Assembly: GCA_963786445.1 (NCBI GenBank) | Contig: CAWAZU010000008.1 | Coordinates: 186,001-250,000, forward strand | Direction of reading: 5' to 3' | DNA length: 64,000 nucleotides | From: JAFKFJ01 sp963786445 | GTDB taxonomy: Bacteria; Pseudomonadota; Alphaproteobacteria; Acetobacterales; Acetobacteraceae | In this document: positions 37,355 to 45,958 of the stretch, one piece after another | How the letters are laid out: each line of letters begins with the position of its first letter | Position numbering within the stretch: position 1 is the first letter of the stretch | Program-made: the position numbers and the translations under genes | Notes under the pieces: generated by a model | The model's database searches: none | What the model saw: only the letters and a program-made list of their open reading frames with translations | What the model was told of the DNA's origin: nothing

Positions 37355-38869
37355 TCAGGCCGGCTTGCCGGCGGCGAAATTCACCGCTTCCTCGGCGGCG
37401 CGGAACAGCGCGCGCGCCTTCTGCCGCGTCTCCTCCCATTCCGAGGCCGGGTCGCTGTCGGCGACCACGCCGCAGCCGGCCTGCACGTGCATGGTGCCGT
37501 CCTTCACCACCGCCGTGCGCAGCCCGATGCAGGTGTCCATCGTGCCGTCCGGTGCGAAATACCCGACGCAGCCGGCATAGATGCCGCGCCGCGTCGGCTC
37601 CAGCTCCTCGATGATCGCCATCGCGCGGACTTTCGGCGCCCCGGTCAGCGTGCCGGCGGGAAACCCCGCGACCAGCGCGTCGATCGCGTCCAGCCCCTCG
37701 CGCAGCCGACCCTGCACCTCGGAGGCGATGTGCATGACATGGCTGAACCGCTCGATGGCAAAACTCTCGGTCACGCGCACCGAGCCGAGCTCCGCCACCC
37801 GTCCCACGTCGTTGCGGCCGAGGTCGAGCAGCATCAGGTGTTCCGCCCGTTCCTTCGGATCGGCGAGCAGTTCGGCCTCCAGGTGCTGATCCTCCTCGTG
37901 GGTGGCGCCGCGGCGGCGGGTGCCGGCGAGCGGGCGGATGGTCACCGTGCCGTCGCGCAGCCGCACCAGGATTTCCGGGCTGCTGCCGACCACCGCGAAC
38001 CCGCCGAAATCAAGGTAGAACAGGAACGGTGCCGGGTTGATGCGCCGCAGCGCGCGATAGAGCGCGAACGGCGGCAGCGCGAACGGCACCGAGAAACGCT
38101 GGCTCGGCACCACCTGGAACACGTCGCCGGCGCGGATGTAGTCCTTCGCGCGCTCCACGGCCGAGACGAATTCCGCGCGGGTAAAATTCGACGCCGGCAC
38201 CGGCAGCGGCGGCAGCGCCACCGGCGGGGCGGCCAGCGGCAGCGGGCGTTCCAGTGCCGCCTCGGCCTCGGCCAGCGCCGCCTGCGCCGCCTCCCACGCC
38301 TGCGCGGCGGTCGCCTCGGCGCGCGGGTGGACCGGGGCGGCGAGCGTCAGCAGGTCGGTGACGTTGTCGAAGATGACAAAAAGTGTCGGCCGCAGCATCA
38401 GCGCCTCGGGCACGTCGATGCTGGCAAAATTCTTTTCCGGCAGGCGCTCCATCTGCCGGACCATGTCGTAGCCGAGATAGCCGACCAGCCCGCCCGCCAT
38501 CGGCGGCAGCCCGGCCGGCACGTCGAGCCGGCATTCCGCCACCAGCGCGCGCAGGCTGTCGAGCGGCGCGCGATCCTCGGCGGCGAAGGCGTAGGGGGCG
38601 GAGCGGGCGTGGCGGTTGATCTCCGGCCGCCCGCCGCGGCAGCGCCAGATCAGGTCGGGCGCCAGGCCGATGATCGAATAGCGCCCGCGCGAGGCGCCGC
38701 CCTCCACGCTCTCCAGCAGAAAGGCGTTGGGCTTGCCCTCGGCGAGTTTCAAATAGGCGGCCACCGGGGTCAGCAGGTCGGCCACGCCGCGCCGCCACAC
38801 CAGGCTGCCGCGGCCCTGCGCGTAGTCCGCGCGGAACGCCGCGAAGCCGGGGGCGGGGGCATCGTTCAT
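37355..38869 (-). CDS. trpE: anthranilate synthase component I
   Basis: A 504-residue chorismate-utilising enzyme making anthranilate, first step of tryptophan synthesis. Conserved marks are the feedback site LLESVEGGASRGRYSIIG, AGTRRRGATHEEDQHLE, LLDLGRNDVGRVAELGSV, FAGFPAGTL-type loop AGFPAGTLTGAPKVRAM and RRGIYAGCVGYFAPDG. Start ATG at 38869, with GAAGGA 10 bases upstream. It follows the ppiD stop by 11 bases, so the pair is an operon. Usually trpG, trpD and trpC follow in relatives; here a glycosyltransferase gene does instead. Confidence 0.95.
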   Translation of the reverse strand: MNDAPAPGFAAFRADYAQGRGSLVWRRGVADLLTPVAAYLKLAEGKPNAFLLESVEGGASRGRYSIIGLAPDLIWRCRGGRPEINRHARSAPYAFAAEDRAPLDSLRALVAECRLDVPAGLPPMAGGLVGYLGYDMVRQMERLPEKNFASIDVPEALMLRPTLFVIFDNVTDLLTLAAPVHPRAEATAAQAWEAAQAALAEAEAALERPLPLAAPPVALPPLPVPASNFTRAEFVSAVERAKDYIRAGDVFQVVPSQRFSVPFALPPFALYRALRRINPAPFLFYLDFGGFAVVGSSPEILVRLRDGTVTIRPLAGTRRRGATHEEDQHLEAELLADPKERAEHLMLLDLGRNDVGRVAELGSVRVTESFAIERFSHVMHIASEVQGRLREGLDAIDALVAGFPAGTLTGAPKVRAMAIIEELEPTRRGIYAGCVGYFAPDGTMDTCIGLRTAVVKDGTMHVQAGCGVVADSDPASEWEETRQKARALFRAAEEAVNFAAGKPA

Positions 38870-38880
38870 GGCGCGGTCCT

Positions 38881-40794
38881 TCAGTCGTTCGCGCCGGCGA
38901 GCTGGTCGATGACGGACGCGCTGATATGCGGGTTGCTGCGGTCGCGCACGGCGGTGGCGAATAATTGCTGCAAGTCGGTACCGACCGCGCCGGACAGCGC
39001 CTCCTTCACCGCGTCGAAGCCGACCGGGTCGGATTTCGGGTCCGGGGCGTCGATCTTCGCCAGCGTCGCCACCACAAAACCGTCCGGCGTTTCCACCATC
39101 GTCGGTTCGCCGGCTTTCTTCATTTGGAACAGGGGCGCGATGAGCTGGCTCGGCACGCCCTCGGTCGGCGTGTCGCGGCTGGCGGCGGGGAGCGTTTCCG
39201 CCTTGAGGCCCGCCGCGGCGGCGGCCTCCGCCAGCGTCCTGCCGTCCTTCACCGCGGCCAGCAGTTGCGCCGCCTTGCTCTCCTGCTCGTGGCGTTCCTG
39301 GCTGGTGATCCAGTCGGCAGTCACCTGCGGCTTGACCTGATCGAGCGGGCGCAGTTTCGGCGCCACGATGTCCTCGACGGTGACGGCGAAGAACGCCTGG
39401 GCGCCGTCCGGCCCGTTCGGCGCCTGCGTCAGTTTCGGTGCGTCGCCCGGCTTCTCCTGGAATGCCGCCGCCACCAGGGCCTTGCGCAGCGTCTCCGGCC
39501 CGGGGACCGGCGCCGGCTTGCCGTCCAGCGTCTCGCCCTGCGCGTCCAGCGTGCCGGTGACGGCGGCCGCACCCACGTCGCCCGGCAACTGGTCCAGCGA
39601 ACTGCCCGAGGACAGCAGGTTGTCGATGCGGTTGGCGCGGTCGTAGATCAGGTCGGCCGCCTTCTGCGCGATCACGCGGTCGCGCAGCTGCGGGCGCGCC
39701 TCGTCGAACGTCTCGCTGCCGCCCGGCGTCACCTTCGTCACTTTCAGCACGTGCCAGCCGAGCGCGCTGTGGACCGGCGGCGGCACCGTGTCTTCCGGCG
39801 TCGCGAACACCGCGTCGCCGAGTTCCGGTGCGGGGAATTCGCCGCGCGCGGCGTCGTCGAGTTCGACCGGGGCGGCGCCGGCCTGGTTCGCCGCGTCCTG
39901 CATCTGCGCCCAGTCCGCACCGCTGCGCCACTGCTCGGCCAGGCGGTCCGCCGCCGCCTCGTCCTGCGTCAGGATCACCTGGACGCTGCGCTTTTCCGGC
40001 TTGTTGAACTGGCCCTTGTCCTGGTCCCACTCGGCTTTCAGGTCGTCGTCGGTGATCTGCACGTCCTTCGCCACCGTCTGCGGCGACAGCACGATCGCCT
40101 TGATGCGGCGGTATTCCGGCGTGCTGTAGCGTTCCGGGTGGTTGGCCCACCAGCGTTCGATCTGCCGGCCGGTCGGCGCGGGCGGCGCCGGGGCGGCCGC
40201 GAACGGCACGCTGACCGCATCGGCGACGCGCTTCTCGTGCTGGAACTGATAGACCTGCCGCGCCATCTCGCCCGGCACCCCGGCGCCGGCGCTGACCGCG
40301 TCCAGCATCTGCTGCTGCAGCAGCTGGTCGCGCATCATGTCGAGGAAATGCTGCTCGGTCAGGCCGTTGTTGCGCAGCAGATTGTCCATCAGCGCGCGGT
40401 CGAACTTGCCGTCCTTGCCGCGGAACGCCGGCATGGCGTACACGGCGCGGCGCAGCGCGCCGTCCGGCACGGCGAGGCGCAGCCGCTGCGCCTCGACATC
40501 GAGCGCGGTCTGCGTCACTTGCTGCTCGATCGTCCGCAACGCGATGGCGCGGCGCATCTGCGGCGTCGGATCGGTATTGCCGAGGTTGCGCGTCACCTGC
40601 GCCATGTTGTGCTGGAACGCCTCCTGCAGCGCGACCATGTCGATGCGCTGGCCGGCGACGCGCACCGGCGCGCTGTCGCGGGCGATGTTGCGCACCACGT
40701 CGCCGATGCCCCACACCGCGAAGGCCATCACCAGCAGCCCGAACAGGAGCCGCGCGGGCCAGGTGTTGAGCGAGCGGCGGAAGGTGGCGAGCAT
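38881..40794 (-). CDS. ppiD: periplasmic SurA-like folding factor PpiD
   Basis: A 637-residue membrane-anchored protein with an N-terminal helix (ARLLFGLLVMAFAVWGIGDVV), a SurA-N-like domain (residues ~35-175, LLRNNGLTEQHFLDMMRDQ) and a parvulin-type peptidyl-prolyl isomerase domain around 225-355, containing YRRIKAIVLSPQTVAKD and HSALGWHVLKVTKV. It assists folding of exported proteins and sits in the inner membrane facing the periplasm. Start ATG at 40794, divergent from tpiA. Conservation of the parvulin active site is partial in what I can see, as is usual for PpiD. Followed by trpE in an operon. Confidence 0.86.
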   Translation of the reverse strand: MLATFRRSLNTWPARLLFGLLVMAFAVWGIGDVVRNIARDSAPVRVAGQRIDMVALQEAFQHNMAQVTRNLGNTDPTPQMRRAIALRTIEQQVTQTALDVEAQRLRLAVPDGALRRAVYAMPAFRGKDGKFDRALMDNLLRNNGLTEQHFLDMMRDQLLQQQMLDAVSAGAGVPGEMARQVYQFQHEKRVADAVSVPFAAAPAPPAPTGRQIERWWANHPERYSTPEYRRIKAIVLSPQTVAKDVQITDDDLKAEWDQDKGQFNKPEKRSVQVILTQDEAAADRLAEQWRSGADWAQMQDAANQAGAAPVELDDAARGEFPAPELGDAVFATPEDTVPPPVHSALGWHVLKVTKVTPGGSETFDEARPQLRDRVIAQKAADLIYDRANRIDNLLSSGSSLDQLPGDVGAAAVTGTLDAQGETLDGKPAPVPGPETLRKALVAAAFQEKPGDAPKLTQAPNGPDGAQAFFAVTVEDIVAPKLRPLDQVKPQVTADWITSQERHEQESKAAQLLAAVKDGRTLAEAAAAAGLKAETLPAASRDTPTEGVPSQLIAPLFQMKKAGEPTMVETPDGFVVATLAKIDAPDPKSDPVGFDAVKEALSGAVGTDLQQLFATAVRDRSNPHISASVIDQLAGAND

Positions 40795-40902
40795 CGGCGT
40801 ATCCTGCGGGCGGGTTGGGCGGGCGGACCATAGGAACAGCCGCCGGCATTTGCCAGTCCCGCCCGGCGGGCGTAGCAGGCGCCGGTCGTGGAGGGCGGGA
40901 CG

Positions 40903-41655
40903 ATGCGCGCGCTGATCGCCGGCAACTGGAAGATGAACGGGCTGCAAGCGGACGTGGAGCGCATCGCCGCCCCCCTGGCGGCGCCGGACGCGGCGCCGGG
41001 CTGCGACCTGCTGGTCTGCCCGCCGGCGACGATTCTCGCCGCAGTGGCGCTTGTGCTGGCCGGCTCGCGCGTGGCGGTGGGGGCGCAGGACTGCCATCCG
41101 GCGCCGTCCGGCGCGCATACCGGCGACCTCTCGGCCGCCATGCTGCGCGATGCCGGCGCCACATGGGTGATCCTCGGCCATTCCGAGCGCCGCGCCGACC
41201 ACGGCGAAAGCGACGCGCTGGTGCGCGCAAAGGCCGAGGCGGCGATGGCGGCCGGGCTCGCGCCGATCGTCTGCGTCGGCGAGACCGAGGCGCAGCGCGT
41301 CGCCGGCGCGCATCGCGCCGTGGTGGACCGCCAGCTCGCCGGCAGCCTGCCGGACGGTTTTTCCGGCGCGGTCGCCTACGAGCCGATCTGGGCGATCGGC
41401 ACCGGCCGCACGGCGGGCGAGGCGGACGTGGCGGAGATGCACGCCGCCATCCGCGCGCGGCTGGTGGCGCGGTTCGCGGCGCGCGGGGCGGCGATGCGGA
41501 TTCTCTATGGCGGCTCGGTCAAGCCGGCCAATGCGGCCGCGCTGCTGGCGGTGGCGGAGGTGGGCGGGGCGCTGGTCGGCGGCGCGAGCCTGAACGCCGC
41601 GGATTTCCTGGCGATCGCGCGCGCCGCGCCGACGCTTCCCAAGCCGGCTTCCTGA
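40903..41655 (+). CDS. tpiA: triosephosphate isomerase
   Basis: A 250-residue glycolytic isomerase between dihydroxyacetone phosphate and glyceraldehyde 3-phosphate. Active-site residues: Lys10 in AGNWKMNG, His in LGHSERR, and Glu in AYEPIWAIGTGRTA; the phosphate loop ILYGGSVKPANAA and GALVGGASLNA complete it. Start ATG at 40903 preceded by GAGGGCGGG; a GTG at 40888 is in frame but the MRALIAGNWKMNG beginning fits the family. It heads the run tpiA-secG-pyrG-kdsA. Confidence 0.96.
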   Translation: MRALIAGNWKMNGLQADVERIAAPLAAPDAAPGCDLLVCPPATILAAVALVLAGSRVAVGAQDCHPAPSGAHTGDLSAAMLRDAGATWVILGHSERRADHGESDALVRAKAEAAMAAGLAPIVCVGETEAQRVAGAHRAVVDRQLAGSLPDGFSGAVAYEPIWAIGTGRTAGEADVAEMHAAIRARLVARFAARGAAMRILYGGSVKPANAAALLAVAEVGGALVGGASLNAADFLAIARAAPTLPKPAS

Positions 41656-41688
41656 GGCTAGAAGGCAGCCGCCAGACCGGGATGGCCC

Positions 41689-42021
41689 ATGACCGCCGTG
41701 CTCATGCTGATCCAGATGTTCGTCACCATCGCGCTGATCGGCGTGGTGCTGATCCAGCGCAGCGAAGGCGGCGGCCTGGGCATCGGTTCCTCGCAGGGCA
41801 TGGGCGCGTTCATGACCGGCCGCGGCACCGCCAATCTGCTGACCCGCGCGACCGCCATCCTCGGCACCGTGTTCTTCGCGCTGTCGCTGGCGCTGGCGCT
41901 GCTGAACCGCGGCACCACCGGCGTCGGCCGCACCATCCTCGACACGCCGCCCGCCGCCTCGGCCCCCGCCAGGCCGGCCGCACCGCCGGCCCCCGCCGCG
42001 CCGAGCGTGCCGACGAAATAG
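41689..42021 (+). CDS. secG: protein translocase subunit SecG
   Basis: A 110-residue inner-membrane protein of the SecYEG channel. Two membrane segments (MFVTIALIGVVLIQ at about 10-23 and ATAILGTVFFALSLALALL at about 54-72) flank the conserved loop RSEGGGLGIGSSQGMGAFMTGRG. The C-terminal 30 residues are Pro/Ala-rich, as in many alphaproteobacterial SecG. Start ATG at 41689 lies 33 bases after tpiA; the pair is commonly linked. Expected to associate with SecY in the membrane. Confidence 0.94.
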   Translation: MTAVLMLIQMFVTIALIGVVLIQRSEGGGLGIGSSQGMGAFMTGRGTANLLTRATAILGTVFFALSLALALLNRGTTGVGRTILDTPPAASAPARPAAPPAPAAPSVPTK

Positions 42022-42069
42022 CGCCGCCGCCTTTCCGTCGACTCGGTCGCGGCGCTATACTGGCCGCCC

Positions 42070-43714
42070 ATGACGCGGTTCGTATTCATCACCGGCGGCG
42101 TGGTCTCCTCCCTCGGCAAAGGCATCGCATCGGCGGCCCTCGGCGCGCTGCTGCAGGCGCGCGGCTATTCCGTGCGGCTGCGCAAGCTCGACCCGTATCT
42201 CAACGTCGATCCGGGCACGATGAGCCCCTATCAGCACGGCGAGGTGTTCGTCACCGATGACGGCGCCGAGGCCGACCTCGATCTCGGCCATTACGAGCGT
42301 TTCACCGGCGTTGCCGCGACCCGCGCCGACAACGCCACCACCGGGCGCATCTATTCCGAGGTGATCGCGCGCGAGCGGCGCGGCGACTATCTCGGCGCGA
42401 CCGTGCAGGTGATCCCGCACATCACCGATGCGATCAAGGACGCGATCACGCGCGACGTGCTGGACGCGCACGGGCGGCCGGCGGACTTCGCGCTGATCGA
42501 GATCGGCGGCACCGTCGGCGACATCGAGAGCCTGCCGTTCCTGGAGGCGATCCGCCAGCTCGGCAACGAGCTCGGCCACGGCGCGCGCGATGTTCATCCA
42601 CCTGACGCTGGTGCCGTATATCCGCTCGGCCGGCGAGCTGAAGACCAAGCCGACGCAGCATTCGGTGAAGGAGCTGCTGAACGTCGGCATCCAGGCGAAC
42701 ATGCTGATCTGCCGCGCCGACCGGCCGATCCCCGACAACGAGCGGCGCAAGATCGCGCTGTTCTGCAACCTCCGTCCGGAGGGCGTGATCGCGGCGCTGG
42801 ACGTGGACACGATCTACGACGTGCCGATGAGCTATCACGCCGAAGGTCTCGACCGCGAAGTGCTGCATTATTTCGGCCTGCCGCACGCGACGGAACCCGA
42901 TCTTGCGCGCTGGCGGCACATCGTGCAGGCGGTGCGCGCGCCGGAAGGCGAGGTGCGCATCGCGGTGGTCGGCAAATACACCAACCTGCTGGACAGCTAC
43001 AAATCGCTCGCCGAGGCGCTGGCGCACGGCGGCATCGCCAACCGCGTGCGCGTGGTGCTCGACTGGATGGACAGCGAGATTTTCGAGCAGCCGGACGCGG
43101 TGGCGCGGCTGGAGGGCGTGCACGGCATCCTGGTGCCGGGCGGCTTCGGCGAGCGCGGCACCCCGGGCAAGATCGCGGCGGTGCGCTTCGCGCGCGAACG
43201 CCGCGTGCCGTTCTTCGGCATCTGCTTCGGCATGCAGATGGCGGTGATCGAATGCGCGCGCAACCTCGCCGGATTGCACGGCGCGTCCTCGACCGAGTTC
43301 GGGCCGTGCCGGGAGCCGGTGGTCGGCCTGCTGACCGAATGGGCGCGCGGCAACGAGATCGAGCGGCGCGCCGAGGGCGACGCCCTCGGCGGCACGATGC
43401 GGCTCGGCGCCTATCCCGCCGTGCTGGCCGAGGACAGCTTGCTGTGTGACATCTACGGCAGCACGCATATCAGCGAACGCCATCGCCACCGCTACGAAGT
43501 CAACGTGCGCTATCGCGAGCGTCTGGAGGCGGCGGGGCTGCGGTTCTGCGGCATGTCGCCCGACGGCGTGCTGCCCGAGACGGTGGAGCTGCCGCACCAT
43601 CCGTGGTTCGTCGGCGTGCAGTTTCATCCCGAGCTGAAATCCAAGCCGTTCGACCCGCACCCGCTGTTCCGCAGTTTCATCGGCGCCGCGGTGCGGCAGG
43701 CGCGGCTGGTGTGA
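42070..43714 (+). pseudogene. pyrG: CTP synthase, frameshifted
   Basis: A complete 547-residue CTP synthase in two frames. The synthetase part (42070 on) opens FVFITGGVVSSLGKGIASAAL and carries LDPYLNVDPGTMSPYQHGEVFV; at about 42580 the frame changes and the second frame continues MFIHLTLVPYIRSAGELK, HSVKELLNVGIQANML and the glutaminase Cys in FFGICFGMQMAVIE. The gene ends with VGVQFHPELKSKPFDPHPLF. One extra base in GGCGCGCGCGATG at about 42580-42592 explains the shift. It is a core gene and otherwise intact, so an assembly error is likely and the enzyme is probably functional in the organism. Confidence 0.92.
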
Positions 43715-43750
43715 GCGGGGCACACGCGATCCGACCGCGACCTGCCTTCT

Positions 43751-43875
43751 CCCTCTCCTCCTCTGGAGGAGAGGGTCGGGGTGAGGAGGTGCTTGCGCAA
43801 ACGAGACGCCGCGTGCGTGCGTGCCGTGCCCCCCTCACCCAACCCTCTCCCCCCGCGCAGCGCGGGGGGAGAGGG
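43751..43875. repeat. composite palindromic repeat
   Basis: Two hairpins in opposite orientation. The left stem (43751-43761 with 43765-43775) is CCCTCTCCTCC and its exact complement with loop TCT. The right stem (43843-43857 with 43861-43875) is CCCTCTCCCCCCGCG and its exact complement with loop CAG. Inner flanks GGGTCGGGGTGAGG and CCCTCACCCAACCC also pair approximately, so the entire 125-base block is a larger inverted repeat. It resembles the dispersed intergenic palindromic units of high-GC proteobacteria, but I cannot see other copies from this window. Confidence 0.6.
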
Positions 43876-43880
43876 CTTTT
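43843..43880 (+). terminator. intrinsic terminator-like hairpin after pyrG
   Basis: A 15-base-pair perfect GC stem with a 3-base loop (43843-43875) is followed by CTTTT (43876-43880). It lies 130 bases after the pyrG stop and 40 before kdsA, so it could end pyrG transcription. The T-run is short, and the same hairpin is part of the larger repeat. Confidence 0.45.
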
Positions 43881-43919
43881 CCGTGTCCCGCGCGGCAAAC
43901 TTTCGGCGCGGGCCGCGGC

Positions 43920-44753
43920 ATGACTGCCACGCCCCGCACCGTCCATGTCGGCGGCATCGCCGTTGCCAACGACCGGAAGTTCGTGCTGATCGCCGGCCCG
44001 TGCCAGATCGAAAGCCTCGCACACGCGCTGGAAGTCGCCGCCGCCCTCGACGAGATCTCCGCCGCGACCGGCGTGCGCGTGATCTACAAGAGCAGCTACG
44101 ACAAGGCCAATCGCACCAGCCTCGGCGCGGCGCGCGGCGTCGGCATGGCGCGGGGGCTGGAAATCCTCGTGCAAGTACGAGAACGTTTCGGGATGCCGGT
44201 GTTGACCGACGTACACCTGCCGGAACATTGCGCACCCACGGCCGCGGCGGTCGATGTGCTGCAGATCCCCGCCTTCCTCTGCCGCCAGACCGACCTGCTG
44301 CTCGCCGCCAGCGCGACCGGCCGCGCGATCAACGTCAAGAAGGGCCAGTTCCTGGCGCCCTGGGACATGGCGCATGTCGCGGCGAAGATCGCATCCACCG
44401 GCAACCACAGCATCCTGCTGTGCGAGCGCGGCGCCAGTTTCGGCTACAACACGCTGGTCTCCGACATGCGCGCGCTGCCGATCATGGCGCGCACCGGCTA
44501 TCCGGTGGTGTTCGACGCCACGCATTCGGTGCAGCAGCCGGGCGGGCAGGGCGGCGCCTCGGGCGGCGAGCGGTCGTTCGCGCCGGTGCTGGCGCGTGCC
44601 GCGCTCGCGGTCGGCGTCGCCGCCGTGTTCATCGAGACACATCCCGATCCGGATCATGCGCCGAGCGACGGGCCGAACATGATTCCGCTCCGCGAGATGC
44701 CGGCCCTGGTCGCCCGCCTCGCGCAATTCGACGCGCTGGCCAAGGCGGGCTGA
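43920..44753 (+). CDS. kdsA: 3-deoxy-8-phosphooctulonate synthase
   Basis: A 277-residue enzyme joining phosphoenolpyruvate and arabinose 5-phosphate to KDO 8-phosphate, for lipopolysaccharide core. Family marks are VLIAGPCQIES, IYKSSYDKANRTSLG, PVLTDVHLPEHC, LQIPAFLCRQTDLL, INVKKGQFLAPWDM, CERGASFGYNTLVSDMRALP and DATHSVQQPGG. The Cys/Asn pattern around GPCQIES and DATHS cannot by itself settle metal versus non-metal type. Start ATG at 43920 directly after the repeat block. The next gene in relatives is often eno; here it is a small secreted protein. Confidence 0.93.
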   Translation: MTATPRTVHVGGIAVANDRKFVLIAGPCQIESLAHALEVAAALDEISAATGVRVIYKSSYDKANRTSLGAARGVGMARGLEILVQVRERFGMPVLTDVHLPEHCAPTAAAVDVLQIPAFLCRQTDLLLAASATGRAINVKKGQFLAPWDMAHVAAKIASTGNHSILLCERGASFGYNTLVSDMRALPIMARTGYPVVFDATHSVQQPGGQGGASGGERSFAPVLARAALAVGVAAVFIETHPDPDHAPSDGPNMIPLREMPALVARLAQFDALAKAG

Positions 44754-44861
44754 TCGGCGCCGGTCGAGCACAGCCGCGCGCGGAGTCGTTATTCGGCGTC
44801 ATCAGAACCGTTGAGGGGTTCGCGGGTTGCGTGTCTGACCGGCCAGGGATCGAGATCAGAC

Positions 44862-45206
44862 ATGCAACACCTTGCACTTGCCGCCTGCTTCGGCATCCCT
44901 CTGTCGTTCGCGCTGGCTGCTGCGGCGTACGCCAAGCCGCCGCCGGACACCGACCCGGCGCTGTCGCCGTGGTTCGAGGACCTGCGGCAGCCCGGCACCG
45001 GCCGTTCCTGCTGCTCGATCGCCGATTGCCGGCCGGTGGATTTCCGCATCGTCGAGAACCATTACGAAGCCTATGTCGATGACCAATGGATGGCGGTGCC
45101 GGCCGACAAGATCCTGCACCGCTACGACAACCCGACCGGCCGCGCCGTGGTGTGCTGGACCCCCGCACTCGGCATCATGTGCTTCGTCGAAGGCCCCGCC
45201 ACCTAG
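44862..45206 (+). CDS. small secreted cysteine protein
   Basis: A 114-residue exported protein. Residues 1-23 (MQHLALAACFGIPLSFALAAAAYA) form a signal peptide. The mature chain begins KPPPDTDPALSPWFEDLRQP and has a tight Cys block GRSCCSIADCRP, later VCWTP and MCFVEG, giving five or six Cys in total that could form disulfides or bind metal. I believe relatives occur in many alphaproteobacteria, but the role is unknown. Start chosen at ATG 44862; the frame extends to 44811 but that would bury the signal. It converges with flgD, sharing the bases CTAG at the stops. Confidence 0.72.
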   Translation: MQHLALAACFGIPLSFALAAAAYAKPPPDTDPALSPWFEDLRQPGTGRSCCSIADCRPVDFRIVENHYEAYVDDQWMAVPADKILHRYDNPTGRAVVCWTPALGIMCFVEGPAT

Positions 45207-45943
45207 TTCTGCACCGAGGTGAGCGACGACAGCCCGACGCTGAGCGCGCCGAGATCGAGGTTGACGGCGCCGTTGCTCTGCTGCGCGCCGGTGACGGTGC
45301 CCTGCACGGTGAACGGCAGCGCCGCGGTGCCGCCGCCCGACGCACCTTCGACGGCGACGTTATAGGTGCCGTCGGGCATCGTCACGCCCGACGCGGTCTG
45401 GCCGTTCCAGGTCCAGGTGTTGTTGCCGGCGCTGGCGTTGACCACGGTGTCGAACAGTTTCTGGCCCGAAGTGCTATAGACCGCGATCGCCGCCGGGCCG
45501 GCGCTGGGCGCGGTGAAGTCGACGGTGGCGCTGCTGTTCTGCAGGCTGAGCTGGTTCGAGGTGACCTGCACGGTCTTGCCGATCATCTGCGAGGCCTGCA
45601 GCGCCGTGCCGCCCTGCGCCAGCTGGATCAGCTGCGTCAGGCTGCCGTTGCCCTGGATCTGCGCCTCCACGCCGGTGAACTGCACCAGTTCCTGGGTGAA
45701 CTGGGAACTGTCCATCGGCGAGGTCGGGTCCTGGTTCTGCAACTGCGTCGTCAGCATCGACAGGAAGTCCTGGAAATTGCTGGTCAGCGATGCCAGCGGG
45801 TCGGCGGTGGTGCCGCTGTTGCTGACGCTGCCGGAGGAACTGCTGTTGCTGGTCGTGGAGCCGGTGCTCGACGACGCGAGGCCGGCGGCGGCGAGGTCGG
45901 CGGCGGTGAGCAGGCTGCTGTTGCTGGTGACGGTGCCGGACAT
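45203..45943 (-). CDS. flgD: flagellar hook assembly scaffold FlgD
   Basis: A 246-residue scaffold that caps the growing hook. The N-terminus is Ser/Thr-rich linker; the core begins FQDFLSMLTTQLQNQDPTSPMDSSQFTQELVQFTGVEAQIQ, the FlgD signature, and the C-terminal half is FlgD_FNIII-like (VYSTSGQKLFDTVVNASAGNNTWTWNGQ, MPDGTYNVAVEG). It lies 15 bases after fliK in the same direction. The gene is transcribed opposite to flgE-flgL and converges with the small secreted protein. Confidence 0.92.
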   Translation of the reverse strand: MSGTVTSNSSLLTAADLAAAGLASSSTGSTTSNSSSSGSVSNSGTTADPLASLTSNFQDFLSMLTTQLQNQDPTSPMDSSQFTQELVQFTGVEAQIQGNGSLTQLIQLAQGGTALQASQMIGKTVQVTSNQLSLQNSSATVDFTAPSAGPAAIAVYSTSGQKLFDTVVNASAGNNTWTWNGQTASGVTMPDGTYNVAVEGASGGGTAALPFTVQGTVTGAQQSNGAVNLDLGALSVGLSSLTSVQN

Positions 45944-45958
45944 TTCTGGCGTCCTTGT

